A stretch of 64,000 nucleotides of DNA, taken from NCBI GenBank assembly GCA_050251775.1, contig JBFWMD010000006.1, positions 12,465-76,464 of the forward strand, in the 5' to 3' direction. A program made the translations under genes and the position numbers. Below are positions 16,946-25,235 of this stretch, piece by piece. A model generated the notes under the pieces. That model was given only the letters and a program-made list of their open reading frames with translations. It did no database searches and was not told the origin of the DNA. Source of the DNA: Paucidesulfovibrio sp050251775. Its GTDB lineage: Bacteria > Desulfobacterota > Desulfovibrionia > Desulfovibrionales > Desulfovibrionaceae. How positions within the stretch are numbered: the first letter of the stretch is position 1; every line of letters starts with the position of its first letter.

Positions 16946-17713
16946 TTAATTCACAGCCTGCGGAGAAAGCCAATAGCTGCTCGGTTTAACGATCAATCTT
17001 GCGTTGTTATATGCCATTCGCAGGGTCAATATGGTAGAAGCTCTGTAGGAGTTGTTGATATTTGCTAAAACCAGAGCCGCATCTGGAGTTTCTTCACTTG
17101 TCATAAAAAGGGGAAGTAACAACTGAATATGATTATCGTGGCATTGTGGTATAGCAATTTTGTAATCTAAGGTAGCAAGCTTTTTGCTTTTCGTGATTGC
17201 GCCATCAAGGAGCATCATCATAACATTTCTGTTGTTCCGAAATGCTACTGGAAGTCTGTTAATGTTGTCATCTACTATGTGGTCAATGTTGATGGCAATC
17301 CCTTTGTTTGGATCAAAAATAAGATTTTCTGGTTTTCCAAAATAATTAGCGCGTTCTGGAAGTTGATCAAAATGATTTACTATGTCTATAGCACTGCTTT
17401 TTCGAAATCCCGAAAAAAATTTTTGCGTCGGGTTTGTTGCTGGAGGATTCCTGTGCTCTTGAAAAAGAGCATAAATCTCTTCAAAATTAGCAGTGAAGAG
17501 TCCTGTATTAAAGACAAGACGGCTTCCAGCTTGGTTTTGTTTGATTTTCTTTTCGTGCCTTACCCTTCTAAACGTGTGTTCTAAATAATTTTTCAAGATC
17601 GAATATTGGTCGGTGTCATTCGCAAAGCACCAAGTCTCATCAGCTGCAAGGTTCGCCAAGGCAACTATGCTTTCGTTGAAATTTGGGAAAAAGGCGAAAT
17701 CAAATAGTTCCAT
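16946..17713 (-). CDS. DUF3825-like protein in an AT-rich insert
   Basis: A 255-aa protein starting MELFDFAFFPNFNESIVALA and containing the FNTGLFTANFEEIYALF segment that I associate with DUF3825, a domain seen in proteins linked to RNA metabolism or conflict systems. That family assignment is from memory. Base composition is far more AT-rich than both neighbours, indicating acquisition. A strong GAGGAGGAGA site precedes the ATG, and seven T residues and an intrinsic-terminator hairpin lie directly upstream of that site. No membrane segment. Function unproven. Confidence 0.7.
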   Translation of the reverse strand: MELFDFAFFPNFNESIVALANLAADETWCFANDTDQYSILKNYLEHTFRRVRHEKKIKQNQAGSRLVFNTGLFTANFEEIYALFQEHRNPPATNPTQKFFSGFRKSSAIDIVNHFDQLPERANYFGKPENLIFDPNKGIAINIDHIVDDNINRLPVAFRNNRNVMMMLLDGAITKSKKLATLDYKIAIPQCHDNHIQLLLPLFMTSEETPDAALVLANINNSYRASTILTLRMAYNNARLIVKPSSYWLSPQAVN

Positions 17714-17727
17714 CTGGTCTCCTCCTC

Positions 17728-17761
17728 AAAAAAAGGGGAAGAAGGTTTCACCTTCTCCCCC
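17728..17761 (-). terminator. Intrinsic terminator/attenuator just before the DUF3825-like gene
   Basis: On the - strand a 10-bp GC-rich stem with one bulged base (GGGGAGAAGG / CCTTCTTCCCC, loop TGAAA) is followed by seven T residues, then immediately by the GAGGAGGAGA ribosome site. A full terminator between promoter and start codon means most transcripts should stop before the gene unless read-through is regulated. Confidence 0.75.
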
Positions 17762-17786
17762 GATAGCTGTAAAGTTTAACTTGAAT

Positions 17787-17806
17787 TGTACGGATAAGCC
17801 CGTACA
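17787..17806 (-). repeat. Leader hairpin 2 (perfect 7-bp stem)
   Basis: TGTACGG and CCGTACA separated by six bases. Lies between leader hairpin 1 and the attenuator-like terminator. Confidence 0.6.
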
Positions 17807-17831
17807 GCCTAATTTTTTTGGTAATACTACA

Positions 17832-17866
17832 CCCCAAGTACGAATCAAAATTGATTCATACTGGGG
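17832..17866 (-). repeat. Leader hairpin 1 (imperfect inverted repeat)
   Basis: CCCC-AAGTACGAATCAA and TTGATTCATACTGGGG form an imperfect stem with one mismatch and a bulge. First structured element downstream of the predicted promoter. Confidence 0.55.
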
Positions 17867-17888
17867 GGGCTTGCTACAATCTCCTGCA

Positions 17889-17917
17889 CCTATAACCATA
17901 ATTTCCTATATTGTCTA
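17889..17917 (-). promoter_or_regulatory. Predicted sigma-70 promoter for the DUF3825 leader
   Basis: On the - strand TAGACA (five of six matches to TTGACA, 17912-17917), a 17-base spacer, then TATAGG (17889-17894). Transcription would start near 17881 and include the three leader hairpins. Confidence 0.5.
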
Positions 17918-18051
17918 GGTCTGCATGCTAGTATTTTTTAGTGATTATATTCAGTAAATTCAACTTAATTGGCAGCTCTACACCTATGCTGAACGCCTTG
18001 ACTCATGCGGCCCTTTTCCGTTGGCCTCATCCCTGGTCCCGGACCGCGACC

Positions 18052-19317
18052 TCAGAGCAGCGTGGAATAGAGCGCCCTGTAGCGACGCGCGGCCACGTCC
18101 GTTGCGTATTCCCGCAGGGCCTTTTCCCTGGCCCGTTCCCGCATGGTCGAAAAAAGTCCGGGCGCGGCCAGGGCCGCTCGCAGGGCGCGCACCAGCGCTT
18201 CCGCGCGATCTTTCTCCCCCATGTTCGCGACGTTGCGTACCAGAAATCCGTTCTCCCCGTCCTCGATCATCTCGGGAATCCCTCCGGTGTCGTAGGCCAG
18301 CACAGGCGTGCCGCAGGCCAGGGACTCCAGCACGGTGTTGGGCAGATTGTCCTGTTGCGAGGGAAGCACGTAGAGGTCGCAGGCCGCATACGCCCGGACC
18401 AGATCCGCGTCGTTTTTCAGGTAGCCCAGGCCATGGACCCGGAGACCCTCGAGCTCTGGCACAGGAGCGCTGTTGCCGAAAATGGCGAGGTCCACGGGCA
18501 GCCGCGCCTGGGCCAGGGCTGCGAGCAGGTCCTGGCCGCCCTTGCGCGTGTCCTCAAGGGCGAAGTCCGCGCCAAAGAGGAGCAGGGGCCTGCGCCCCCT
18601 GGCATTGGCGATCAGGGGCAGGCCGAACCGTGCCCGCGCACGGTTGCGTTCCGCCTCGGAAAGCGGGGCATAGCGCTGCGTGTCCAGGCCGTTGGGGATG
18701 ACCTCCACGCGCCGTGCGCCCAGGAGCGGGCTTTTCCGGGCCAGTCCGGCCAGCCAGCGGCTCGGGGAAACCACGGTCAGGTTCATGCGCGGGTAGGTGG
18801 CGGCCTTGCGCGCAAAGGTGCGTGCGGAAATATCGTCGGGATTTGCGCTGGCCAGGGCCGGACAAACGCCGCAGCCCTGGAGGTAGCGTTCGCATGCTCC
18901 CGCGTAGTGGCAGACTCCGGTGAAGGCCCACATGTCGTGAATGGTCCAGACCACGGGCATTTTCAGCCGGGCCAGGCTCTCGATGCGCAGCAGGCCGCAG
19001 TGCAGCCAGTGCAGGTGGGCGATGTCGGGCCGCAAGCCACGCAGGGCCAGAGCGGCCAGACCGGGCACGCGGTTCACGGAATAGGGCGCGCGGATCCGGT
19101 CCGGATGGGTCGCCTTGAGATCGCGCTGGTCCAGTCGCGAACTCCACGGAGTGGGCAGGCCCGGCAACACATGCACTCCTGGCCGCCGCGCTCCGGTCCG
19201 GCGCACGAGCATGTCGGCCCGCATGTCCGGCAGGCCGCGCACAGCCTCGAAGAGCCGCACGGCAGCCCTGGCAGCGCCGCCCTGGTCCTCAAAGGTGTTC
19301 AGGAAGACGACGCGCAT
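18052..19317 (-). CDS. Glycosyltransferase, GT-B fold (GT4-like)
   Basis: A 421-aa enzyme predicted to transfer a sugar from a nucleotide-sugar donor. Starts MRVVFLNTFEDQGGAARAA, with a mid-protein VVWTIHDMWAF, VEVIPNGLDTQRYAP at the second Rossmann domain, and the donor-binding LPNTVLESLACGTPVLAYDTGG motif with the conserved Glu residues of GT4 enzymes. A Cys-containing insert (CHYAGACERYLQGCGVC) is typical of some GT4 members. Start chosen for AGAGGA upstream. It overlaps the preceding asparagine-synthetase gene by 19 bp and is the last gene of the 26-kb - strand cluster. Confidence 0.9.
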   Translation of the reverse strand: MRVVFLNTFEDQGGAARAAVRLFEAVRGLPDMRADMLVRRTGARRPGVHVLPGLPTPWSSRLDQRDLKATHPDRIRAPYSVNRVPGLAALALRGLRPDIAHLHWLHCGLLRIESLARLKMPVVWTIHDMWAFTGVCHYAGACERYLQGCGVCPALASANPDDISARTFARKAATYPRMNLTVVSPSRWLAGLARKSPLLGARRVEVIPNGLDTQRYAPLSEAERNRARARFGLPLIANARGRRPLLLFGADFALEDTRKGGQDLLAALAQARLPVDLAIFGNSAPVPELEGLRVHGLGYLKNDADLVRAYAACDLYVLPSQQDNLPNTVLESLACGTPVLAYDTGGIPEMIEDGENGFLVRNVANMGEKDRAEALVRALRAALAAPGLFSTMRERAREKALREYATDVAARRYRALYSTLL

Positions 19318-21167
19318 GGGTCCTCTTTGGGCCGTCCCTGTTCCAGGAGCACGGCCTGTTCCCAGAAAAACGGCAGAAACGCGGTCCAACAGGCCTGAGC
19401 CTGGTCAAAACTCGGATGCTCCGTCTTGAGCAGCGCGTCCAGCCGGGATCGGGCCAGACGCTGGTCCGCCAGTCCGGACTGGGCAAAGGCCTGGGAATGG
19501 ACCGCGTCCAGAAAGAATTCCCGCAGCGGACCGCGAATCCACTCCAGGGCCGGAGCATTGAAACCGATCTTGACCCGGCCCCAGGCGATCTGCCGGGGCA
19601 TCAGTCCGGACATGCCCGCGCGGACCACTGCCTTGGTGAAGCCGCCCCGCAGCTTGGAGTCCCAGGGCAGGGAAAAGGCGAAGCTCACAATGCGGTGGTC
19701 CAGGAAGGGCATGCGCACTTCCACGCCGCAGGCCATGGAATAGCGGTCGTAGTTGCGCAGCAGTGTGGGCAGGATGGTGTAATGAAACCCGTGGTGCAGC
19801 AGGCGGTTCAGGCGGCCCATGCGTTGCCAGGCGGGGTGCTGCGCGTCGGGTCCGTCGAACATGGCGTCGGGCTCGCGGCGCAGCCGCTGGCGCAGGTGCG
19901 CGCTCAGCAGCTTTGGAATGGAGGGTTTGGGGAATTGCGGCGCATCCGGCAGGCAGGCGCGGTAAGTGGCGGCGATGCCGGGCCAGCGAAAGGGCGGGGC
20001 ATCGTGCATGGCGTGGAGAAAATCGAACCCGTAGCCCGCAAAGAGCTCGTCCGCGCCGTGGCCGTCCAGGGTCACGCGGACCCCGCGTTGCCGCGCCGCG
20101 GCGTAGACGCGCATGAACGGCGAGGGCAGGGTCAGATGCTGTTCCTCCAGATACCAGAGGTCGCGGTAGAGCGTGGCGGGAATTTCCGTGGGGTCGGTTT
20201 CCACGCGGTGCGCTTCCAGGCCGGCGTGGCGTGCGGCCAGGCCGGCCATGTCGGATTCGTCCAGGGGCGTGCCCGGAAACACGGCGGTAAAGGCGTTGCG
20301 CCAGTCGCGGCCCTGGCGCGCCTGGGTCGGACCTTGGCGGTCCAGGTGGGCCAGGGCGCAGAGTACAGCCCCGGAATCCAGTCCGCCGGAAAGGGCTGTG
20401 CCCAGGGGCATGTCGCTGCGCATGCGCAATCGGCAGGCGTCCAGAAAAAGCTCCCGAAACTCCTCGGCCTGTTCCTCGAAACGCGCTGGCACGTTCCGGA
20501 GGTGGTCCAGGGTGTTCCACCAGCGCCTGGGCTGCGGCGTCTCGCCCTTTGTCCAGGCCAGATGTCCGGCAGGGAAGCGGCGAATGCCGCGCACCAGGCA
20601 CATATCCGTGCCCTCGTAGCTCATGATCCGGCGGCTGGACCCGGCCAGTTCCGGGTCGGCCTCCACGCGGTCCAGGAGCGGAAAGAGCGCCTTCATCTCC
20701 GAGGCAAAGGCCAGGCCGTGGCGCGTTTGCGCCCAGAAGAGCGGTTTCTTGCCGAAGCGGTCCCGGGCCAGAAGCAGGCGGCGCTCCTGCCGGTCCCAGA
20801 GGGCCAAGGCCCACATGCCGTTGCAGCGTTCCAGACAATCCGGCCCCCAGTGGGCCAGGGCCTCCAGGAGTACTTCGGTGTCGCTGTCCGAGCGGAAATT
20901 CCGGCCCAGGGCCTCCAGGTCCTTGCGCAGCTCCAGGAAGTTGTAGATCTCCCCATTGAAGCTCAGGGTAAAGCGGTCGCAGGCCGAGGCCATGGGCTGC
21001 CTGCCCGCATCCGAGGTGTCCAGGATCGAGAGGCGGCGATGGCCGAGCACGCAGCCGTCCAGAAACGCCAGACCCTGTCCGTCCGGTCCGCGATGGGCCA
21101 GCCGATCCAGGCAGCGCCGGGCCGTGTCCTGGTCGAGGCGTCCGACCACTCCGAAGATGCCGCACAT
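19299..21167 (-). CDS. Asparagine-synthetase-type amidotransferase (copy 1)
   Basis: A 622-aa glutamine-dependent enzyme. Cys2 of MCGIFGVVG is the class II glutaminase nucleophile; HRRLSILD and SFNGEIYNFLELR follow. The synthetase half has the ATP-pyrophosphatase loop ALSGGLDSG and LDGHGADELFAGY. In surface-glycan loci such enzymes amidate uronic acids rather than make asparagine. It overlaps the glycosyltransferase downstream and is four bases from the next gene upstream. Start chosen so that Cys2 becomes the N-terminal residue after Met removal, with AAGGGA upstream. Confidence 0.9.
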   Translation of the reverse strand: MCGIFGVVGRLDQDTARRCLDRLAHRGPDGQGLAFLDGCVLGHRRLSILDTSDAGRQPMASACDRFTLSFNGEIYNFLELRKDLEALGRNFRSDSDTEVLLEALAHWGPDCLERCNGMWALALWDRQERRLLLARDRFGKKPLFWAQTRHGLAFASEMKALFPLLDRVEADPELAGSSRRIMSYEGTDMCLVRGIRRFPAGHLAWTKGETPQPRRWWNTLDHLRNVPARFEEQAEEFRELFLDACRLRMRSDMPLGTALSGGLDSGAVLCALAHLDRQGPTQARQGRDWRNAFTAVFPGTPLDESDMAGLAARHAGLEAHRVETDPTEIPATLYRDLWYLEEQHLTLPSPFMRVYAAARQRGVRVTLDGHGADELFAGYGFDFLHAMHDAPPFRWPGIAATYRACLPDAPQFPKPSIPKLLSAHLRQRLRREPDAMFDGPDAQHPAWQRMGRLNRLLHHGFHYTILPTLLRNYDRYSMACGVEVRMPFLDHRIVSFAFSLPWDSKLRGGFTKAVVRAGMSGLMPRQIAWGRVKIGFNAPALEWIRGPLREFFLDAVHSQAFAQSGLADQRLARSRLDALLKTEHPSFDQAQACWTAFLPFFWEQAVLLEQGRPKEDPCASSS

Positions 21168-21171
21168 GGGT

Positions 21172-22329
21172 CTATCCCTTGTCCGCCGGTCCTGGTGTCC
21201 CGGTTCCCAGGGCGTGTTCGAGGTCGTCCAGGCCCGTGGAAAAGCCGCATAAGTTTTCAAAGCAGACAATGCCCGCCGAGCGCATGTCCACGTCGGCTCC
21301 GTCGAGCACCTGAGGGTCATGGGCCGTGGCCTCGCGCACCAGAATGGGCTGGTAGCCGCTGCGCGCCGTGTTCACGTACCCTGCGGGCTTGAAGGCCAGA
21401 CAGCGCAGTGTGCCGCCCCCGGCATAGAGCAGGTAGAGGATGCGCTCCTTTTCCAAAAGGGCGCGGACCCCGTCGAGGCTTGATTCCACGTGTTCGCGTG
21501 GTCGATCCACAGGCGCGGCGCAGGCGTGGATGCGCCGGGGCGTGCGCCCGCCGAAATGCAATTCGTCGTGGTAGCGATCGCGCCAGGCAAAGGGTCCCTG
21601 CTTGCAGATGAAGTCCAGAGGCGGCCAGCCTGTGCCGTTGGAATCCGGCGCAGCCAGGGGCTTGGAGAGGAAGCCGCCGTTGCTGTCCAGGGCGTAGGTG
21701 GGCGCGTGGATCACGACCAGATCGTGTCGCCGGGCCAGATTCAGCAGCCGGGGCAGGGTCGCGCAGTATGGACAGCGCTCCTGGCCGGTGTCCCAGATGT
21801 CCACGAGGATCAGGGCCATCTGCCGCCGGTTCAGGGGCAGGATTTGGGGCTTGGCCGTTGTTCCGAACCGGGAGGAAACCCGGAGAAAAGTGTCCGGTTT
21901 CGCCAGGGGCGCGGTTTCGGGATCCGGAGCGTACATGGTCCAGAGGGCGCGCGGGGCGACCTTGGCGCGGACCAGGGCCTCGGTGTGTGCGTAGTGGCGC
22001 GGGGCCGTGGCCAGCAGCACGAGATCGGCCTGGGCGCGGGCATCCGCCGGCTCCAGGGTCTGGTGCGGGATGTCCGCCAGTTGCGGCAGAGGTTCGCGGC
22101 TTTCGAAGATCAGGACCGGGCGCTCGGCGCCCAGTTCCTCCAGCAGGCGCACGGCCATGTAGCCGCTCCAGGAGGAACCGTATACGGCAATGCGGGGCTT
22201 CGGACCCAGGGCGCACAATTCGTTGACCAGCAGACCGAAGGCCTCCCGGGCTTCCGGGGAGCCGAGCCACTCCCGCTGGCTGCGCAGCCGGGTGCGGCAG
22301 TCTTCATAGTTGAGTCCAAGACTACGCAT
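21172..22329 (-). CDS. Rossmann domain fused to an isochorismatase/cysteine-hydrolase-like domain
   Basis: A 385-aa protein with two apparent parts. About 25-170 look like a Rossmann-type nucleotide-binding domain (RIAVYGSSWSGYMAVRLLEE, then DLVLLATAPRHY). About 175-385 resemble the cysteine-hydrolase fold: MALILVDIWD, LVVIHAPTYA, a GGGTLRCLAF segment that could supply the Cys, and SGYQPILVREAT. The pairing is unusual, and the catalytic Lys is not obvious to me, so activity is uncertain. Start supported by AAGGAGA. It lies inside the amidotransferase/glycosyltransferase block. Confidence 0.6.
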   Translation of the reverse strand: MRSLGLNYEDCRTRLRSQREWLGSPEAREAFGLLVNELCALGPKPRIAVYGSSWSGYMAVRLLEELGAERPVLIFESREPLPQLADIPHQTLEPADARAQADLVLLATAPRHYAHTEALVRAKVAPRALWTMYAPDPETAPLAKPDTFLRVSSRFGTTAKPQILPLNRRQMALILVDIWDTGQERCPYCATLPRLLNLARRHDLVVIHAPTYALDSNGGFLSKPLAAPDSNGTGWPPLDFICKQGPFAWRDRYHDELHFGGRTPRRIHACAAPVDRPREHVESSLDGVRALLEKERILYLLYAGGGTLRCLAFKPAGYVNTARSGYQPILVREATAHDPQVLDGADVDMRSAGIVCFENLCGFSTGLDDLEHALGTGTPGPADKG

Positions 22330-22441
22330 GATCTCTCCTTGTGGTTGCTTCGTAAACCGCGAGCACGGTGTGCCCGTCCGGCGGATGGGCGGGGTCGTAA
22401 TCCAGGTTTCGGTTCGCGAGCCCCAGATCCGATGCGGCCAT
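22322..22441 (-). CDS. Possible small protein, 39 aa
   Basis: A 39-codon ORF (MAASDLGLANRNLDYDPAHP at its N-terminus) fills the gap between two cluster genes. It has an AAGGAAGAG site directly upstream of its ATG, and its 3' end overlaps the start of the following gene by eight bases, as elsewhere in this operon. No homology is recognisable. It may be a real small protein or the remnant of a larger one. Confidence 0.4.
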   Translation of the reverse strand: MAASDLGLANRNLDYDPAHPPDGHTVLAVYEATTRRDHA

Positions 22442-22450
22442 ATCTCTTCC

Positions 22451-23308
22451 TTAGACCTTGCCCCGGTTGGCGATGTAGAACTGGCGGATGCGTTCCAGGG
22501 CAAGGGGGTTTTCCTCCAGGGCCTTTGGAAAATTGCGCACTGGCTCGGTGCGCAGGTTTCCCATGAAGCAGGAGGTCGGCTTGCAGTTGGTGCCACCGCC
22601 ATCGTGGCCGATGTTCCGGGTCAGGGATACCGAGGGGTGCAAGCACAGTCCCCCGCGCAGGAAGATCGTGGCGTACCAGAAGATAGCCCAGGTGAAGAAT
22701 TTTCCCTGGATGTTGAGTTCCAGATGATGTCGGAAGTTGTAGGCCCCGTCCAGGTCGAAGCGTTCCCCGGCCTCGCCCTGCAACCGAGACAGGAGTCCTT
22801 CGGCGTCCAGGTCGAGATGACTCCAGCTCTCGGCCCAGGTGGCCCAACCCCAGCAACTCGCCGGGCGGTAGAACAGGGTCTCGGGCAATCCCTGCGGATT
22901 CACGGGCAGGAAGTACCCGGAAACGTGCATGACCTCGGGGGTGTCCTCGTAGCGGTTCAGGGCTGCGTTCATGTAGCCCAGAAAATGCGGGCTGGTCACG
23001 ATGTCGTCTTCCACCACGATGACCCGGCCATGCTCGGCGCAGACCTGGCTGACGCCCTGGACAATGGCCGTGCGCAGGCCGAGGTTTTTTGGCTGCTCCA
23101 CCATCTCCAGGTCCATCTCCCGGCTGCGGGAGCGCAGCAGGTCGCGCACGGCCTGAACGCGTGCGGCGTCTTCCTCGCTGCGCGGGCCGTCGCAAAAGGC
23201 GTAGACCCGGGTCCGCGCGAACTCCGGGTTCGCGGCCAGGGCGTCCAGGGTCAGGGTCAGGTGCTCGGGCCGGTTGTAGCAGAACAGGGCCACAGGGGCG
23301 TGGGTCAT
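22451..23308 (-). CDS. Glycosyltransferase, GT-A type (GNT-I/GT2-like)
   Basis: A 285-aa enzyme with a GT-A fold: APVALFCYNRPEHLTLTLDA strand-loop-helix, VYAFCDGPRS, LGLRTAIVQGV, and VIVVEDDIVTSPHFL, whose EDD supplies the metal/nucleotide site. WGWATW matches other bacterial members. It likely transfers one sugar of the surface structure. Start supported by AAGGAG. ATGA overlap with the upstream asparagine synthetase shows translational coupling. Confidence 0.85.
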   Translation of the reverse strand: MTHAPVALFCYNRPEHLTLTLDALAANPEFARTRVYAFCDGPRSEEDAARVQAVRDLLRSRSREMDLEMVEQPKNLGLRTAIVQGVSQVCAEHGRVIVVEDDIVTSPHFLGYMNAALNRYEDTPEVMHVSGYFLPVNPQGLPETLFYRPASCWGWATWAESWSHLDLDAEGLLSRLQGEAGERFDLDGAYNFRHHLELNIQGKFFTWAIFWYATIFLRGGLCLHPSVSLTRNIGHDGGGTNCKPTSCFMGNLRTEPVRNFPKALEENPLALERIRQFYIANRGKV

Positions 23309-25230
23309 GCGCAGACTCCTTGCGTTGGGGGGCACTCCGGGGCGGAATCAAAGGAAATGTCGGGATTGCGGTCGGCCCAGAGGGCCAGCACCAGGAGCAG
23401 CCAGGTGTGCTGGGAATTGTCCAGGCCGCGCTCGTGCATCCGGATGTGCCGTTCGATTTCGGACGGCTCGAACCAGTCGTGCAGCGGGGAATGGCCGGTA
23501 AGCAGCAGGTCGCCGAGCAGTTCCCAGCCGCGCGCGCCGGGCGAGAGCCAGGCATGGCGCGGAATGCCGAATCCGCACTTGGGCCGGTCCACAAAGGCGT
23601 TGTCAAAGCGTTCGCGCAGGATTTCCTTGAGCAGCAGCTTGCCGCTGGAACCCCCGTCGAATTTAAGGGCTTCGGGCAGCCGGGCCGCAGCCTCGGTCAG
23701 CTCGCGGTCCAGCAGCGCGGGCCGGACCTCCAGCCCGTGGCACATGCTGGCCCGGTCCACCTTGGTCAGCACCGCGCCGGGCAGGTACGTTTCGTAATCC
23801 ATGGACTGGGGCAGGGCCATGCTCCGGCCCCTGCCGGTCCTGCGGGCGTGGTTCCAGGCGTTCCAGAAGAGTTCCGAAGGTGTGTCTGCCAGGTGGCGAT
23901 GCTCCGGTCTCCAGAGCCGCACGCGCTGGGGGTAGAAAGTATAGCAGATGAAGCGGCTCCAAGCTTCCGGGCCAAAGCCCAGGGCGTCCAGACCGTGGCG
24001 CAGGGTTTTGATCCTGCCCGCGCGCAGGTCCATGCGCAGCTCGCGGCGGCGCGGCGCGGCCCATTTCCCGCCTCGGACCCAGGCCAGGAAGCGTTCGTAG
24101 CCACCGAAAAGCTCGTCTCCGCCGTCGCCGGAGAGCACGGTTTTCACGCCGTGCGCCCGTGCCAGCCGGGAAACGTGCCAGGTGGGGATGGCCGAGGCAT
24201 CGCCAAAGGGTTCGCCGTAATGGTCTAGCAATTCCGGGAGGATGTCCAGGGAGATGTCCGCCACCACTTCGGCGCGCAGGTCCAGGCCCAGGGTTGCGGC
24301 GGCCTGGCGGGCGTAGGGCAGTTCGTCGCTTCCGCTCCCGGCGAATCCGATGCTGAAGGCACGCAAGGGCCGGGCCGAGAGGCGCGCGGCCTCCAGTCCC
24401 ACCACGGTGGAGTCCAGGCCCCCGGAAAGGAACAGGCCCACGGGCACGTCCGCCACCAGGGAACGGGACACGGCCCGGGTCAGCTTTTCGCGCACCTCGG
24501 CCCGCATCTCGGCGGCGCGCCGGACCGGTTCGGGCGCGAAGCGCACCCGCCACCAGCGTCGCGGTCCACACAGGGTTCCGTCAAAATCCACGCCGAGCAC
24601 GTGGGCCGGGGGCAGACAAAAGGTGTCGCTGAAGATCGTCTGCGGAGCCGGAACATATTGGTAGCGCAGGAAAAAATCAACGCTCTGGAGACTGGCCCGT
24701 GGCTGGGGGGCCTGCACGGCCCGCAGGGCGGAAAGCTCGGACGCGAAGGCCAGAAAGCCCGGTCCCCGGCGGTAGAAGAGCGGCTTGATTCCGGCGTGGT
24801 CCCTGACCAGCAGCAGCTTCCGGGCCGGAAAATCGCAGAGGGCAAAGGCGAACATGCCCTGGAAGCGGTTCACGCACTCCTCGCCCCAGCGCGCATAGGC
24901 ATGCAGGATGACCTCGGTGTCCGATGCGGAGCAGAAGTCCCGGCCCTGCGCCTCCAGGTCCTGGCGCAGTTCGCGCCGCAACTCGCGGTGGTTGTAGATT
25001 TCGCCGTTGAAGACCACGGCCAGCCGCTGGTCCGGGGTGCGCATGGGCTGTGTTCCGGCAGTGGAAAGGTCGATGATGGCCAGCCGGGCATGGCCCAGGG
25101 CCACGGGGCCGGAAACGAGCGTGTCCGCGCCGTCCGGGCCGCGATGAACCAGCCGGGCGGTCATGGCCCGGATTTCCGCCTCTTCAGGGCCTGGCCCGTC
25201 AAATCGAAGTATGCCCGCGATGCCGCACAT
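23305..25230 (-). CDS. Asparagine-synthetase-type amidotransferase (copy 2)
   Basis: A 641-aa class II glutamine amidotransferase: Cys2 in MCGIAGILRFDG, LAIIDLSTAGTQPM, VFNGEIYNHREL; synthetase loop LFLSGGLDSTVVGLEAARL-type and LSGDGGDELFGGYERF. It resembles the GT-associated AsnB paralogues of exopolysaccharide loci. Coupled by ATGA to the glycosyltransferase downstream and five bases from copy 3 upstream. Not closely similar to copies 1 and 3, so this is probably not a recent tandem duplication. Confidence 0.9.
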   Translation of the reverse strand: MCGIAGILRFDGPGPEEAEIRAMTARLVHRGPDGADTLVSGPVALGHARLAIIDLSTAGTQPMRTPDQRLAVVFNGEIYNHRELRRELRQDLEAQGRDFCSASDTEVILHAYARWGEECVNRFQGMFAFALCDFPARKLLLVRDHAGIKPLFYRRGPGFLAFASELSALRAVQAPQPRASLQSVDFFLRYQYVPAPQTIFSDTFCLPPAHVLGVDFDGTLCGPRRWWRVRFAPEPVRRAAEMRAEVREKLTRAVSRSLVADVPVGLFLSGGLDSTVVGLEAARLSARPLRAFSIGFAGSGSDELPYARQAAATLGLDLRAEVVADISLDILPELLDHYGEPFGDASAIPTWHVSRLARAHGVKTVLSGDGGDELFGGYERFLAWVRGGKWAAPRRRELRMDLRAGRIKTLRHGLDALGFGPEAWSRFICYTFYPQRVRLWRPEHRHLADTPSELFWNAWNHARRTGRGRSMALPQSMDYETYLPGAVLTKVDRASMCHGLEVRPALLDRELTEAAARLPEALKFDGGSSGKLLLKEILRERFDNAFVDRPKCGFGIPRHAWLSPGARGWELLGDLLLTGHSPLHDWFEPSEIERHIRMHERGLDNSQHTWLLLVLALWADRNPDISFDSAPECPPTQGVCA

Positions 25231-25235
25231 GGCTG

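Larger units (their letters stand above)
17714..18051. other. Intergenic region: structured leader of the DUF3825-like gene
   Basis: About 340 bp with no credible gene. Read on the - strand it holds a promoter candidate, then an imperfect hairpin at 17832-17866, a perfect 7-bp hairpin at 17787-17806, an intrinsic terminator at 17728-17760 and the ribosome site. From about 17990 rightward base composition returns to the GC-rich chromosome, up to the 3' end of the glycosyltransferase gene. Confidence 0.6.

Noticed and set aside
17279..17584. + strand frame opposite the DUF3825-like gene
   Set aside because: No ribosome site and no recognisable protein features; the - strand frame has a strong site and conserved-looking motifs.
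17714..17917. Classical type III toxin-antitoxin (ToxIN) call
   Set aside because: The required tandem repeats of the antitoxin RNA are absent and the protein is longer than ToxN; only the RNA-terminator-gene order is similar.
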